DNA from: Kitasatospora indigofera
GTDB lineage: Bacteria; Actinomycetota; Actinomycetes; Streptomycetales; Streptomycetaceae
Length of the DNA stretch: 36,827 bases
Reading direction: 5' to 3'
Assembly (NCBI RefSeq): GCF_014655955.1
Contig: NZ_BNBO01000077.1
Coordinates: 1 to 36,827, forward strand
Part shown: positions 1 through 7,413 of the stretch, piece after piece
Layout: every line of letters begins with the position of its first letter
How positions within the stretch are numbered: position 1 is the first letter of the stretch
Notes under the pieces: model-generated
What the model saw: only the letters and a program-made list of their open reading frames with translations
Databases searched by the model: none
Told to the model about the DNA's origin: nothing
Position numbers and translations under genes: made by a program

Positions 1-72
1 CCGCCCCCGTTCCACCGGCGGCGGCCGCCGCCTGCGGCTTTGTGTCAGTCCTAGGTGGTAGTACTTGGAGCG
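1..72. other. Upstream of priA
   Basis: G+C-rich leader with no feature beyond GGAG close to the priA start codon. A gene end from the left is not visible. Confidence 0.3.
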
Positions 73-2154
73 ATGAGCAGCACAGACGAGGCCGGGGGGA
101 CCGGGGCGCCGGAGCAGCTCGCGTTCATCCGCGAGACGGTCCGCCGCGCCAAGCCGCGTACCTGGCTGGGCGCCCGGCGGGCCGAGCACCTGCCGGTGGC
201 CCGGGTCCTGGTCGACAAGGGCCTGCTCCACCTCGACCAGTTCTTCGACTACGCGGTGCCCGCGAACATGGCCGAGGAGGCGCAGCCGGGCGTCCGGGTC
301 CGGGTCCGGTTCGGGGCCCGGGTGGTCAACGGGCGGCGCGAGGGCGGCGAGCTGCACGACGGGTTCATCGTCGAGCGCCGGGCCGAGAGCGACTACGCCG
401 GCCCGCTCGCGCCGCTCGCCCAGGTGCTCTCGCCCGAGCCGGTGCTCACCCCCGAGCTGCTGCGGCTCTGCCGCACGGTCGCCGACCGGTACGCCGGCAC
501 CCTCGCGGACGTCCTCCAGCTGGCCGTGCCGCCCCGGCACGCCAAGGCCGAGGCCGAGCCCTCCCCGCCGCCGGCGCCGCTGCCCGCCGCCCCCGAGCCC
601 GGCAGCTGGAGCCGCTACCCGCAGGGGCCGGAGTTCCTGACGGCGCTCGCCGCCGGCCACGCGCCGCGCGCGGTCTGGACGGCGCTGCCCGGCCCGAGCT
701 GGCCGCAGGAGATCGCCCGGGCCGTCGCCGCCACCCTGGCCGGCGGGCGCGGCGCCCTGGTGGTGCTGCCCGACGGGCGCTCCACCGCCCGGGTCGACGA
801 GGCCCTCGGCGAGCTGCTCGGCGGCGGCCTGCACGCCACCCTCGCCGCCGACCTCGGCCCCAAGGAGCGCTACCGGCGCTGGCTGGCGGTCAGCCGGGGC
901 TCGGTCCGGGCCGCCGTGGGCACCCGGGCCGCGATGTTCGCCCCCGTCCGGGACCTCGGCCTGGTGGTGGTCTGGTCGGACGGCGACGGCAGCCACGCCG
1001 ACCCGCGCGCCCCGCACCCGCACGTGCGCGAGGTCGCGCTGCTGCGCGCCGCCGAGGAGGGGGCCGGCGTCCTGCTCGGGGGGCACGCCGTCACCGTGGA
1101 GGGCGCGCAGCTGGTGAACACGGGCTGGGCCAGGCCGCTGGCCGCCGACCGGGCGACCGTCCGGGAGGTCGCCCCCCGGGTCCGCACCGTCACCGACCTC
1201 GACCAGGCCAGGGACGCCGCCGCCCAGCAGGCCCGGCTGCCCAGCCTGGCCTGGCAGACGGCCCGGGAGGCGCTGGCCACCGGCCCGGTGCTGATCCAGG
1301 TGCCCCGGCGCGGTTACGTCCCCCGGCTGGCCTGCGGCCGCTGCCGCACACCCGCCCGCTGCCGGCACTGCGAGGGGCCGCTGGAGGCGGCCTCGTCGGA
1401 CGTGCCGCTGCGCTGCGGCTGGTGCGGGGAGGCCGAGGAGCGGTGGCACTGCACCGAATGCGGCTCGTTCCGGCTGCGGGCCCAGGTGGTGGGTGCGCGT
1501 CGGACGGCGGAGGAGCTGGGCAAGGCGTTCCCGAGGATCCCGGTCCGTACCTCCGGGCGGGACGCGGTGCTGCACTCGGTGCCGGCCGAACCCGCGCTGG
1601 TGATCTCCACCCCGGGCGCCGAGCCGGTGGCCGAGGGCGGCTACGCGGCCGCGCTGCTGCTGGACGGCTGGGCGCTGCTGAGCCGGCCCGACCTGCGGGC
1701 GGGGGAGGAGGCGCTGCGGCTCTGGCTGGCGGCGGCCGCGCTGGTCCGGCCGGCGGGCGAGGGCGGCACGGTGGTGGTCGTGGCGGAGCCGACCGCCCGC
1801 GCCGTCCAGGCGCTGATCCGGTGGGACCCGGCCGGCCACGCCGCCTTCGAACTGGAGGAACGGGCCCAGCTGCACTTCCCGCCGGTCTCCCGGATGGCCT
1901 CGCTGACCGGGTCACCGGGGGCGGTGGCCGACCTGCTGGGCCTCACCCGGCTGCCGGAGGGCGCGGACGTGCTCGGCCCGGTGCCGGTGCCCGGCGGCCG
2001 GCGTGGCGAGGAGGTCGAGCGGGCCCTGCTCCGGGTCGCCCCGGGCCAGGGGGCCGCGCTGGCCGCCGCGCTGAAGGCGGCCCAGATCGCCCGGATCGCG
2101 CTGCGGACGCCGGAGCCGGTGAAGGTGCGGATCGACCCGCTGGAGATCGGGTGA
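73..2154 (+). CDS. priA: PriA-like primosomal protein N', helicase motifs lost
   Basis: A protein of 693 residues with the PriA layout: an N-terminal DNA-binding part (about 40-160), a degenerate helicase core and a zinc-binding insert. Cysteine pairs at about residues 420-468 (CGRC, CRHC, CGWC, CTEC) form the typical PriA metal site. The place of the Walker A motif reads TALPGPSWP (about 200-209), and the place of the DEEH box reads SDGDGSH (about 300), so neither ATP-binding motif is intact. Actinobacterial PriA homologues are known to lack the helicase motifs; the role is therefore presumed to be structural, in restarting stalled replication forks. I chose ATG at 73; an in-frame GTG at 55 would add six residues. 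It is followed by a convergent helix-turn-helix gene and then def, fmt and rsmB, a usual actinomycete neighbourhood. Confidence 0.9.
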   Translation: MSSTDEAGGTGAPEQLAFIRETVRRAKPRTWLGARRAEHLPVARVLVDKGLLHLDQFFDYAVPANMAEEAQPGVRVRVRFGARVVNGRREGGELHDGFIVERRAESDYAGPLAPLAQVLSPEPVLTPELLRLCRTVADRYAGTLADVLQLAVPPRHAKAEAEPSPPPAPLPAAPEPGSWSRYPQGPEFLTALAAGHAPRAVWTALPGPSWPQEIARAVAATLAGGRGALVVLPDGRSTARVDEALGELLGGGLHATLAADLGPKERYRRWLAVSRGSVRAAVGTRAAMFAPVRDLGLVVVWSDGDGSHADPRAPHPHVREVALLRAAEEGAGVLLGGHAVTVEGAQLVNTGWARPLAADRATVREVAPRVRTVTDLDQARDAAAQQARLPSLAWQTAREALATGPVLIQVPRRGYVPRLACGRCRTPARCRHCEGPLEAASSDVPLRCGWCGEAEERWHCTECGSFRLRAQVVGARRTAEELGKAFPRIPVRTSGRDAVLHSVPAEPALVISTPGAEPVAEGGYAAALLLDGWALLSRPDLRAGEEALRLWLAAAALVRPAGEGGTVVVVAEPTARAVQALIRWDPAGHAAFELEERAQLHFPPVSRMASLTGSPGAVADLLGLTRLPEGADVLGPVPVPGGRRGEEVERALLRVAPGQGAALAAALKAAQIARIALRTPEPVKVRIDPLEIG

Positions 2155-2399
2155 CGGCACGCGGCGTCGGCCGGGGGCCGGTCGCGGGCCGGGGGCGGAG
2201 CCGGCCGGCCGGGGTGGTCCGGTCGCGTGGGTGTCCGGCCGCGTGAGTGTCCGGCCCCGGCGGTGTCCGGCCGTGGGGGCGTGCGGTGCCGGCGAGCGCC
2301 GTTGAGCCGTTCGCCGCGTCTGCGTCCGGCGTCCGCGTCCGGCGTCCGCGGGGGTCGACCCGGCAGGAGGCCCGGGCCGGACGGTCGGGCCGGACCCGA

Positions 2400-2420
2400 C
2401 CGGGCCGGACGACGGCCCGG
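2400..2420. terminator. Hairpin between convergent priA and HTH gene
   Basis: CCGGGCCG and CGGCCCGG (8-bp perfect stem, loop GACGA) lie just past the end of the minus-strand HTH gene and 245 bases past priA. There is no T-run. The surrounding 2155-2399 is G+C-rich with repeated GTGTCCGGC and GCGTCCGGC words and no gene. Confidence 0.4.
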
Positions 2421-2431
2421 CCCGGCCCCGG

Positions 2432-3058
2432 TCAGCCGCGGATCTGCAGCCCCGAGCGGTTCAGGCCGCCCTGGCGGGCCGCCGGCACGGTCGCCGCCAG
2501 CCCGGGGTTCCCGCCGGACGGCGCGCCGATGCCCGGCGAAGCCATCGGCTGGGAGCCCAGCCCCGGCGAACCCGTCGGCTGCGCGCCGATGCCCGGCGAA
2601 CCCAGGCCCGGCGAACCCGCGGCGGCCGCCACCTCCTCGGACCGCTCCCCGCGCCCCTGGACGGGCCCGGCCGGCGACGGGATGCCGCCCGCGGCCAGCA
2701 GCTCGCCGGCCGGGCGCCGCATCCCGTACCGCCGGTGCACGGCCTGCTTGGTCACGCCCAGCGCGGAGCCCACCGAGTCCCAGGAGAAGCCCAGCGCGCG
2801 GTCGAACTCCACCGCCGCCGCCACCAGCGTCTCCACGCTCTCGCGCAGCTCCTGCGCCAGCCGTACGGTCGGCGCCGGTGCGCGCCCGTACACCACGAAA
2901 CCCGCGGAGGTGCTCGGCCGCCGGGGGCGGTAGACGTTGCCCAACTGGGCGGTGAGCGTCCGCAGCGCGTCGACCTGCCGCCTCACCCGCTCGATGTCCC
3001 GCACCAGCAGGTGCAGGCTCGCCCGCGCCCGGGCGTCGTGATTGATCTGCTCGGCCAT
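2432..3058 (-). CDS. Small helix-turn-helix DNA-binding protein with repeat tail
   Basis: A protein of 208 residues. The N-terminal half is helical (about 1-80). A helix-turn-helix follows at about 91-113, containing SVGSALGVTKQAVHRRYG, so DNA binding is likely. The C-terminal third is a low-complexity tail in which SPG[LI]G recurs (GSPGLG, GSPGIG, TGSPGLG, ASPGIG), probably disordered. The gene is convergent with priA and divergent from def. A protein of this kind sits beside priA/fmt in many Streptomyces genomes, but I know of no assigned function. The start is an ATG with GGAAGG upstream. It could bind the inverted repeat at 3116-3133 in its own upstream region; this is inference. Confidence 0.75.
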   Translation of the reverse strand: MAEQINHDARARASLHLLVRDIERVRRQVDALRTLTAQLGNVYRPRRPSTSAGFVVYGRAPAPTVRLAQELRESVETLVAAAVEFDRALGFSWDSVGSALGVTKQAVHRRYGMRRPAGELLAAGGIPSPAGPVQGRGERSEEVAAAAGSPGLGSPGIGAQPTGSPGLGSQPMASPGIGAPSGGNPGLAATVPAARQGGLNRSGLQIRG

Positions 3059-3115
3059 GGCCTACGTGCCACCTTCCGTACGGTCAGCTCGGTCGGGGCG
3101 GCTCTCCCTCGCCCC

Positions 3116-3133
3116 GGTCAATCTCACTTGACC
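3116..3133. promoter_or_regulatory. Inverted repeat GGTCAA-N6-TTGACC, possible operator
   Basis: A perfect palindrome with 6-bp arms and a 6-bp spacer, in the 252-base region between the divergent HTH gene and def. Each arm is also a TTGACC hexamer usable as a -35 box, but I find no good -10 at the right distance on either side. It is a candidate binding site for the neighbouring HTH protein. Confidence 0.35.
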
Positions 3134-3310
3134 AACGCCGGACCAGGGGCCGGGGTCACGCAGCCGGGGCACTCGGGATATGCCAGAACGCCCGCGGCGG
3201 GCCCGCCGGCGGCGGTACCGGCTCGCGGGGGCGGGCCGCGCGCCCGGCCGGATTGCATAGACTTGCCGACGGCCAGCAGCCGACATCCGACCGGACGGGA
3301 GTCCACCACC

Positions 3311-3856
3311 TTGCCGATCCAGCCGATCCGCATCTTCGGGGACCCGGTCCTGCGCGCCACCGCACAGCCGGTGACCACCTTCGACAAAGAGCTGCGCACG
3401 CTGGTGAAGGACCTCACCGACACCATGCTCGACGCCCCCGGGGCCGGCCTGGCCGCGCCCCAACTCGGCATCTCGCTGCGGGTGTTCACCTACCACGTGG
3501 ACGGCGTCACCGGGCACCTGGTGAACCCGGACCTCAGCCTCAGCGAGGAGGAGCAGGAGGGCCCCGAGGGCTGCCTCTCGCTGCCCGGCCTGCGCTTCGA
3601 CACCCGGCGCGCCTTCGGTGTGGTCGCCCGGGGCTTCGACATGTACGGCGAGCCGGTCACCGTCGAGGGCACCCAGCTGCTCGCCCGCTGCATCCAGCAC
3701 GAGACCGACCACCTGGACGGCATCATCTTCATCGACCGCCTCGACCGTGAGCGGCGCAAGGCCGCGCTCAGGGCGATCCGGGAGTCCGACTGGGGGGACG
3801 GGCCCGCCCCGACCGTCCGGGTCTCCCCGCACAGCACCTTCGGCGGCGCCCGCTGA
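3311..3856 (+). CDS. def: Peptide deformylase
   Basis: Removes the formyl group from the N-terminal methionine of new proteins. All three family motifs are present: GAGLAAPQ (about 44), EGCLS with the metal-binding cysteine (about 88) and QHETDHLDG with metal ligands His130 and His134 and catalytic Glu131. The length of 181 residues is normal. There is no suitable ATG; the best start is TTG at 3311, preceded by GGGAG nine bases upstream. The gene precedes fmt, whose product adds the formyl group that Def removes; def-fmt pairing is widespread in bacteria. The 136-base gap to fmt holds no gene. Confidence 0.93.
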   Translation: MPIQPIRIFGDPVLRATAQPVTTFDKELRTLVKDLTDTMLDAPGAGLAAPQLGISLRVFTYHVDGVTGHLVNPDLSLSEEEQEGPEGCLSLPGLRFDTRRAFGVVARGFDMYGEPVTVEGTQLLARCIQHETDHLDGIIFIDRLDRERRKAALRAIRESDWGDGPAPTVRVSPHSTFGGAR

Positions 3857-3992
3857 CGACCGGCCCGCCCGGTCCGTCCCCGCTACCCGGCGCGGCCTCG
3901 CCGCACTCCGGCCCCGCCCCGTCCAGGCCCCTCGCACGCCGGTCCCGCAGGCCGGCCCCGCTCCCGCCCAGCCCCCTACCGGAAGGCCCTTG

Positions 3993-4928
3993 ATGCGCCT
4001 CGTCTTCGCCGGCACCCCCGAGGTCGCCGTTCCCGCCCTGGAGGCCCTGCTGGCCTCCGACCGGCACGAGGTCGTCGCGGTGGTCACCCGCCCCGACGCC
4101 CCCGCCGGCCGCGGCCGCAAGCTGGTCGCCAGCCCCGTCGCCCAGCGCGCCGAGGAGGCCGGGATCGAGATCCTCAAGCCCGCGAAGCCCGGCGACCCGG
4201 ACTTCCTGGCCCGGCTCACCGAGATCGCCCCGGACTGCTGCCCGGTGGTCGCCTACGGCGCGCTGATCCGCCCGGGCGCGCTGGAGATCCCCGTCCACGG
4301 CTGGGTCAACCTGCACTTCTCGCTGCTGCCCGCCTGGCGCGGCGCCGCCCCCGTCCAGCACGCCGTGCTGGCCGGCGACGAGGTGACCGGCGCCTCGACC
4401 TTCCGGATCGAGCAGGGCCTGGACTCCGGCCCGGTCTTCGGCGTCATCACCGAGGAGATCCGCCCCACCGACACCAGCGGCGAACTGCTCACCCGGCTGG
4501 CGCACTCCGGCGCGCGCCTGCTGAGCGCCACCATGGACGGCATCGAGGACGGCGGGCTGCACGCCGTCCCGCAGCCCGCCGACGGCATCACCCTCGCCCC
4601 GAAGATCTCGGTGGAGGACGCCAGGATCGACTGGAAGCACCCGGCCCTGCGGATCGACCGGGTGGTGCGCGGCTGCGCCCCCGCCCCCGGCGCGTGGACC
4701 ACCTTCCGCGGCGAGCGGCTCAAGGTCTCCGGCCCGGTCACGCTGCTCCCCGGCAGCACCGAACTCGCCCCCGGCGAGCTGGCGGTCGGCAAGAACAGCC
4801 TCCGGGCGGGCACCGGCAGCCACGACATCGAGTTCGGCGAGGTCCAGCCGCAGGGCAAGAAGCCGATGCGCGCGGCGGACTGGGCCCGCGGGGCCCGGAT
4901 CGAGTCCGGCGAGCAGCTCGGACTCTGA
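3993..4928 (+). CDS. fmt: Methionyl-tRNA formyltransferase
   Basis: Transfers a formyl group from 10-formyltetrahydrofolate to initiator Met-tRNA. The protein has 311 residues, the usual length. The N-terminal formyltransferase domain starts MRLVFAGTPEVAVPALEALL and carries the catalytic triad Asn106, His108 (NLHFSLLPAWRGAAPVQ) and Asp144 (GLDSGPVF). The C-terminal OB-fold tRNA-binding domain runs from about residue 210 (RIDWKHPALRIDRVVRGCAP). ATG at 3993 is preceded by GGAAGG. It stands between def and rsmB, all on the plus strand, forming a translation-related group. Confidence 0.95.
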   Translation: MRLVFAGTPEVAVPALEALLASDRHEVVAVVTRPDAPAGRGRKLVASPVAQRAEEAGIEILKPAKPGDPDFLARLTEIAPDCCPVVAYGALIRPGALEIPVHGWVNLHFSLLPAWRGAAPVQHAVLAGDEVTGASTFRIEQGLDSGPVFGVITEEIRPTDTSGELLTRLAHSGARLLSATMDGIEDGGLHAVPQPADGITLAPKISVEDARIDWKHPALRIDRVVRGCAPAPGAWTTFRGERLKVSGPVTLLPGSTELAPGELAVGKNSLRAGTGSHDIEFGEVQPQGKKPMRAADWARGARIESGEQLGL

Positions 4929-4983
4929 GCCTCGGGTTCGGCTCCGCCCTCCACCCGCTCTACCGTGGAGTACCCGCTCCACC

Positions 4984-5017
4984 GCGCGGCACCGGCCCGC
5001 CCGGCCGGTGCCCGCGC
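4984..5017 (+). terminator. Hairpin between fmt and rsmB
   Basis: GCGCGGCACCGGCC and GGCCGGTGCCCGCGC form an 8-bp perfect inner stem plus a bulged outer stem around a 5-base loop. There is no T-run. It may be an attenuator or an intercistronic structure and not a full stop. Confidence 0.3.
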
Positions 5018-5112
5018 ACCGGGCCCCGCACCGCCGGGCCCGGGGCACCCCGGTCCGGGCAGTTCCGCCCGACCGGCCCATCCGTAAACCCCGCAGCACA
5101 TTGAGGCACCAG

Positions 5113-6573
5113 ATGAGCACCCCCGGCAGGACCCCCGGCAGCACCCCCGGCGCCAAGCGCCCCCCTCGCCCGCACCGCCGCCCCAAGAAGGACCCGGCCC
5201 GGATGGTCGCCTTCCGCGCCCTGCGGGCCGTCGACGAGCGCGACGCGTACGCCAACCTGATCCTGCCCTCGCTGCTCCGCGAGGCCGAGCAGAAGCAGAA
5301 CCTCGACCGCCGCGACGCCGCCCTCGCCACCGAGCTGGTCTACGGCACCCTGCGGCTCCAGGGCACCTACGACGCGGTCATCGCCGCCTGCATCGACCGG
5401 CCGCTGCGCGAGGTCGACCCGCCCGTCCTGGACGTCCTCTCGCTCGGCGCGCACCAGCTGCTCACCACCCGCATCCCCAGCCACGCCGCCGTCTCCGCGA
5501 CCGTCGAGCTGGCCCGGGCCGTGCTCGGCGACGGCAAGGCGAAGTTCGTCAACGCCGTCCTGCGCCGGATCAGCGCCCAGGACCTCGACGCCTGGATCGC
5601 CCAGGTCGCCCCGCCGTACGAGAAGGACGCCGAGGACCACCTCGCCGTCGTCCACTCGCACCCGCGCTGGGTCGTCTCCGCGCTCTGGGACTCGCTCGGC
5701 CGCTGGCAGCCCGACGCCGCCGGACGGACGGCCGTGGAGGAGCTGCTGCGCGCCGACAACGAGCGGCCCGAGGTCACCCTCGTCGCCCGGCCCGGCCGGG
5801 CCACCGTCGAGGAACTCGCCGAGGCCCTGCCCGAGTCCACCCCCGGGCGCTGGTCCCCCTACGCCGTCCGGCTCGCCGAGGGCGGCGACCCCGGCGCCCT
5901 GGAGACGGTCAAGGAGAACCGCGTCGGCGTCCAGGACGAGGGCAGCCAGCTGGTCGCGCTCGCCCTCGCCGCCGCGCCCCTGGACGGCCCCGACCGCCTC
6001 TGGCTGGACGGCTGCGCCGGCCCCGGCGGCAAGGCCGCGCTGCTCGCCGCCCTCGCCGCCGGCCGCGGCGCGGCGCTGGTCGCCTCCGAGAAGCAGCCGC
6101 ACCGGGCCCGGCTGGTCGCCCGCGCGCTGGAGGGCAACCCCGGCCCGTACACCGTGATCGCCGCCGACGGCACCCGGCCGGCCTGGCGGCCGGGCACCTT
6201 CGACCGCGTCCTGGTCGACGTGCCCTGCTCCGGCCTCGGCGCGCTGCGCCGCCGCCCGGAGGCCCGCTGGCGTCGTCGGCCCGAGGACATCGCCGCCTTC
6301 GGGCCGCTCCAGCGTGACCTGCTGCGCGGCGCCGTCGCGGCCACCCGGACCGGCGGCGTGGTCGGTTACGCCACCTGCTCGCCGCACCTCGCCGAGACCC
6401 GGGCCGTGGTCGACGACGTGCTGCGGGAGGAGGGCGGCCGGCTGGAGTGGATCGACGCCCGCCCGCTGCTGCCCGGCGTCCCGGCGCTCGGCGACGGCCC
6501 GGACGTCCAGCTCTGGCCGCACCTGCACGGCACCGACGCGATGTACCTGGCGCTGCTGCGCCGCACCGCCTGA
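5113..6573 (+). CDS. rsmB: 16S rRNA (cytosine-C5)-methyltransferase RsmB
   Basis: A protein of 486 residues of the Sun/NOL1/NOP2 family. It methylates a cytosine of 16S rRNA (C967 in E. coli numbering) using S-adenosylmethionine. After a basic, proline-rich start (1-30) comes a NusB-like RNA-binding domain (about 35-170), then the methyltransferase domain: SAM-binding motif GCAGPGGK (about 300), motif IV DVPCSGLG with Cys near 372, and motif VI ATCSPH with the catalytic Cys near 422. ATG at 5113 has GAGG upstream; an upstream in-frame extension from 5008 lacks family similarity. It is the last gene of the housekeeping block. The next gene runs in the opposite direction. Confidence 0.93.
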   Translation: MSTPGRTPGSTPGAKRPPRPHRRPKKDPARMVAFRALRAVDERDAYANLILPSLLREAEQKQNLDRRDAALATELVYGTLRLQGTYDAVIAACIDRPLREVDPPVLDVLSLGAHQLLTTRIPSHAAVSATVELARAVLGDGKAKFVNAVLRRISAQDLDAWIAQVAPPYEKDAEDHLAVVHSHPRWVVSALWDSLGRWQPDAAGRTAVEELLRADNERPEVTLVARPGRATVEELAEALPESTPGRWSPYAVRLAEGGDPGALETVKENRVGVQDEGSQLVALALAAAPLDGPDRLWLDGCAGPGGKAALLAALAAGRGAALVASEKQPHRARLVARALEGNPGPYTVIAADGTRPAWRPGTFDRVLVDVPCSGLGALRRRPEARWRRRPEDIAAFGPLQRDLLRGAVAATRTGGVVGYATCSPHLAETRAVVDDVLREEGGRLEWIDARPLLPGVPALGDGPDVQLWPHLHGTDAMYLALLRRTA

Positions 6574-6615
6574 CGGCCCGGCGCCTGACGGCCCGGCGCC
6601 CGACGGCCCGGCGTA
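6571..6615 (+). repeat. 15-bp tandem repeat over the rsmB stop codon
   Basis: TGACGGCCCGGCGCC occurs twice in tandem (6571-6585, 6586-6600), followed by a third copy with changes at both ends (6601-6615). The TGA of the first unit is the rsmB stop and the second unit supplies another TGA. Confidence 0.8.
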
Positions 6616-6632
6616 CGGGCGGTTGCCGTGCG

Positions 6633-6663
6633 TGCCGGGCCAGGATCCCCTCCCGGCCCGGCA
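6633..6663. terminator. Bidirectional hairpin between rsmB and a secreted-protein gene
   Basis: TGCCGGGCC and GGCCCGGCA form a perfect 9-bp stem with a 13-base loop, between two convergent genes. The left arm can alternatively pair with GGCCCGGC near 6605, so two mutually exclusive folds are possible. Confidence 0.5.
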
Positions 6664-6674
6664 CACCGGGGCAC

Positions 6675-7055
6675 TCAGCAGGTGGCGGAGTCGCTGATGC
6701 GGATCCCGGTGAGGGTGCCGTAGATGCTGGCGCTGTTGTAGATGGAGGTGGCGGGCTCCAGGCAGCTGTAGTAGGTGGTGCCGCCGGAGACGTAGCGCAG
6801 CCAGACGGTGTCGTCGTTGCGCGTGTTCACAACGGCGACGTTGGTCCGTGAGGTGTTCTGGTACCCGCTGGTCACGTCCCGGTACATCCCGATGATGCTG
6901 CCGTTGACGGTGCCGCCCGCGTAGATGCACACGTAGGGGTACTGGCAGCCGTACTGCGAGTCGGCGTGGGCGGCCGAGGCGCCGGCGATGGTGAGGGAGG
7001 CCATCGAGGCCGCCACGGCCGCCACGCTGGAGGCCTTCTTGAAGAGGGAACGCAT
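6675..7055 (-). CDS. Small secreted four-cysteine protein
   Basis: A protein of 126 residues. It has a Sec signal peptide with a basic start (MRSLFKK), a hydrophobic alanine-rich core and likely cleavage after ASAAHA (residue 31). The mature part of about 95 residues has four cysteines (YGCQ, YVCIY, YSCLE, final SATC), enough for two disulfides, and is rich in Tyr, Thr, Ser and Gly. The CxxxxxCIY start resembles small secreted peptidase inhibitors of the I36 (SMI-like) type common in Streptomyces, but this is a weak likeness and not an assignment. ATG at 7055 was chosen because GGAG sits seven bases upstream. An ATG five codons earlier (7070) would place that GGAG inside the gene. It lies downstream of the PucR gene on the same strand. 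Confidence 0.75.
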   Translation of the reverse strand: MRSLFKKASSVAAVAASMASLTIAGASAAHADSQYGCQYPYVCIYAGGTVNGSIIGMYRDVTSGYQNTSRTNVAVVNTRNDDTVWLRYVSGGTTYYSCLEPATSIYNSASIYGTLTGIRISDSATC

Positions 7056-7413
7056 GCGACAGCTCCGCATTCTGTGGTGACGGTGCGAACGGTGATGCCC
7101 CGCGGCGCACGTGAGGTGCGGTGCGGGGCGGTGCGACTGATCCCGCTCGCAGGGGGCCACGGGATCCGACGACCGGTCATCAGGACCTGAGCCTGTCGCG
7201 GCCCACCAACAGGCTGCCAACGCCCGGCCAACGCCCCCGTCGCGCGCCCTCCGGGGACGGACCGCCCAGGTGCGGAGGCCGGGCCCGGGACCTCCTGGCC
7301 GTGGTCCTCGCGGCCACCGCCACCGCGGGGACCACCGCCCGCACGGCCGCCGGATCGCGCCGGGACGGATCGCCGACGCCCTGATGCCGTCCGTCCCGCC
7401 CTCCGAGACCTGC
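7056..7413. other. Gene-free stretch, leader of the small secreted-protein gene
   Basis: These 358 bases separate the PucR gene end from the start of the secreted-protein gene. They contain an inverted repeat AGCCTGT-N12-ACAGGCT (7190-7215), about 135 bases upstream of the secreted-protein start, and a terminator-like hairpin at 7361-7398. I see no convincing coding sequence. Confidence 0.5.
7361..7398 (-). terminator. Hairpin after the PucR gene
   Basis: CGGGACGGA and TCCGTCCCG form a perfect 9-bp stem with a 20-base loop, 16 bases past the PucR stop codon. There is no T-run. Confidence 0.4.

Noticed and set aside
55..72. GTG at 55 as the priA start
   Set aside because: ATG at 73 is closer to the usual start and has GGAG just upstream; the extra six residues have no support. 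A weak preference.
4960..7110. A 716-codon open frame on the minus strand over rsmB and its flanks
   Set aside because: It is a shadow of rsmB: composition is Gly/Arg/Ala-rich with no motif, and rsmB shows all family motifs in the other direction.
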